Below, in pieces: positions 5,365 through 5,570 of a DNA stretch of 5,570 nucleotides. Position 1 is the stretch's first letter; each line of letters opens with the position of its first letter. The stretch spans positions 1 through 5,570 of the forward strand of contig QMWA01000120.1 of the NCBI GenBank assembly GCA_003661385.1, in the 5' to 3' direction. The position numbers were made by a program, and so were the translations under genes. The DNA is from Thermoproteota archaeon (GTDB taxonomy: Archaea > Korarchaeota > Korarchaeia > B14-G2). Below the pieces are notes generated by a model that saw only the letters and a program-made list of their open reading frames with translations, did not search any database and was not told the origin of the DNA.

Positions 5365-5507
5365 CTTTAGAGCACTCTGCACTGCAGATTTAGAGGGCGC
5401 TTGAGCCCATCGTGTACCTGGCACGCCGAATTCCCTCCCACATGCTACAGCAGCTGCATGGCTGCTAGCCATCTGGAGCTAGCCCCGGCAGCCTGGGCAC
5501 AGTAACC

Positions 5508-5515
5508 TCTAAAAT
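5508..5515 (+). promoter_or_regulatory. Candidate TATA element for the right-edge gene
   Basis: TCTAAAAT is the only AT-rich block in the 100 bases before the gene. Its centre is about 21.5 bases before the ATG at 5533 and about 24.5 and 27.5 before the in-frame GTG codons at 5536 and 5539. That again suits a leaderless transcript. Confidence 0.4.
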
Positions 5516-5532
5516 GGCTTGATGCAAGGCTG

Positions 5533-5570
5533 ATGGTGGTGGCTGGTGTGATCTCCATAGTTGTCCCAAC
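5533..5570 (+). CDS. Probable family 2 glycosyltransferase, N-terminal fragment (runs off the edge)
   Basis: ATG at 5533 opens a frame of 12 codons reading MVVAGVISIVVP, then the two bases AC of the next codon (Thr if that family's usual VVPT follows). A short hydrophobic strand ISIVVPT at the extreme N-terminus is the hallmark first beta-strand of GT-A fold, family 2 glycosyltransferases, which transfer sugars from nucleotide-sugar donors to lipid, polysaccharide or protein acceptors at the membrane. The upstream in-frame stop is at 5503-5505. In-frame GTG codons at 5536, 5539 and 5548 are alternative starts. A TATA-like element lies at suitable spacing. Only a dozen residues are visible, so the family call rests on one motif; another Rossmann-like protein with a similar first strand remains possible. 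Confidence 0.5.
   Translation, partial: MVVAGVISIVVP

Larger units (their letters stand above)
5337..5532. other. Divergent intergenic region with small hairpins and repeated TATA-like words
   Basis: This 196-bp gap separates the ABC operon from the gene at the right edge. Besides the two TATA candidates it holds a direct repeat CAGATTTA (5353-5360 and 5385-5392), TTTAGAG twice (5366-5372, 5389-5395) with the inverse CTCTAAA at 5507-5513, and a small GGGC/GCCC hairpin (5395-5408). It also holds two mutually exclusive hairpins, AGCAGC/GCTGCT (5449-5466) and ATGGCT/AGCCAT (5458-5472). I find no tRNA-like fold and no convincing C/D-box RNA. Confidence 0.45.

Noticed and set aside
5421-5440. tRNA-like T-arm (CCGAATTCCC)
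   Set aside because: No acceptor stem, anticodon arm or proper B-box could be built around it on either strand.
5412-5468. 18-codon forward frame GTG...TAG in the intergenic region
   Set aside because: It has no ribosome site, no motif and a length expected by chance.
5447-5557. 37-codon reverse ATG frame overlapping the right-edge gene start
   Set aside because: It is antisense to the glycosyltransferase-like motif, with no domain or promoter; the forward reading is more informative.

Overview
The window looks like a compact thermophilic archaeal chromosome segment, most likely Thermoproteota (Crenarchaeota-type). The signs are archaeal-style AT-rich TATA elements about 24-28 nt upstream of start codons with no ribosome binding site (leaderless mRNAs), a perfect GGAGGTG site at the only operon-internal start, frequent GTG starts, heavy AGG/AGA arginine use, and archaeal protein types (CARDB stalk protein, archaeal CitG-like protein). 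The species cannot be named from this sequence. I see no rRNA, tRNA, CRISPR array, insertion sequence or other mobile element.

Layout from left to right. (1) Bases 1-178 hold the possible last 30 codons of a gene entering from the left, then a spacer with a T-run. (2) 179-1141 (+) encodes a fold-type II PLP enzyme of the threonine/serine dehydratase-racemase family. (3) 1124-2038 (-) encodes a CitG/MdcB-like triphosphoribosyl-dephospho-CoA synthase homologue that converges on, and overlaps by 18 bp, the PLP enzyme. (4) A short divergent intergenic region (2039-2087) has a near-symmetric palindromic TATA element placed to fire in both directions. (5) 2088-3722 (+) encodes a secreted, membrane-anchored protein with a signal peptide, an N-terminal beta-rich region, three CARDB repeats, a Pro/Thr-rich stalk and one C-terminal membrane helix. 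(6) 5336-3719 (-) is a two-gene ABC transporter operon, ATPase then six-helix ABC-2-type permease; its last stop codon shares a CTAG tetranucleotide with the stop of the CARDB gene. (7) 5337-5532 is a promoter-bearing intergenic region with small hairpins. (8) From 5533 (+) the first 12 codons of a probable family 2 glycosyltransferase run off the right edge.

Functionally these look like separate cargo packed closely together: amino-acid catabolism (PLP enzyme), a cofactor-type nucleotidyl transfer (CitG-like), a cell-surface protein, a small exporter and possibly envelope glycosylation. The CARDB protein, the exporter and the glycosyltransferase could all serve the cell envelope, but that is inference from proximity. 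I find no clear new multi-gene system. The best leads are the symmetric bidirectional leaderless promoter, the convergent genes whose ends interlock, the ABC ATPase with an Asn where the Q-loop Gln should be, and a CitG homologue with no visible acyl-carrier partner.
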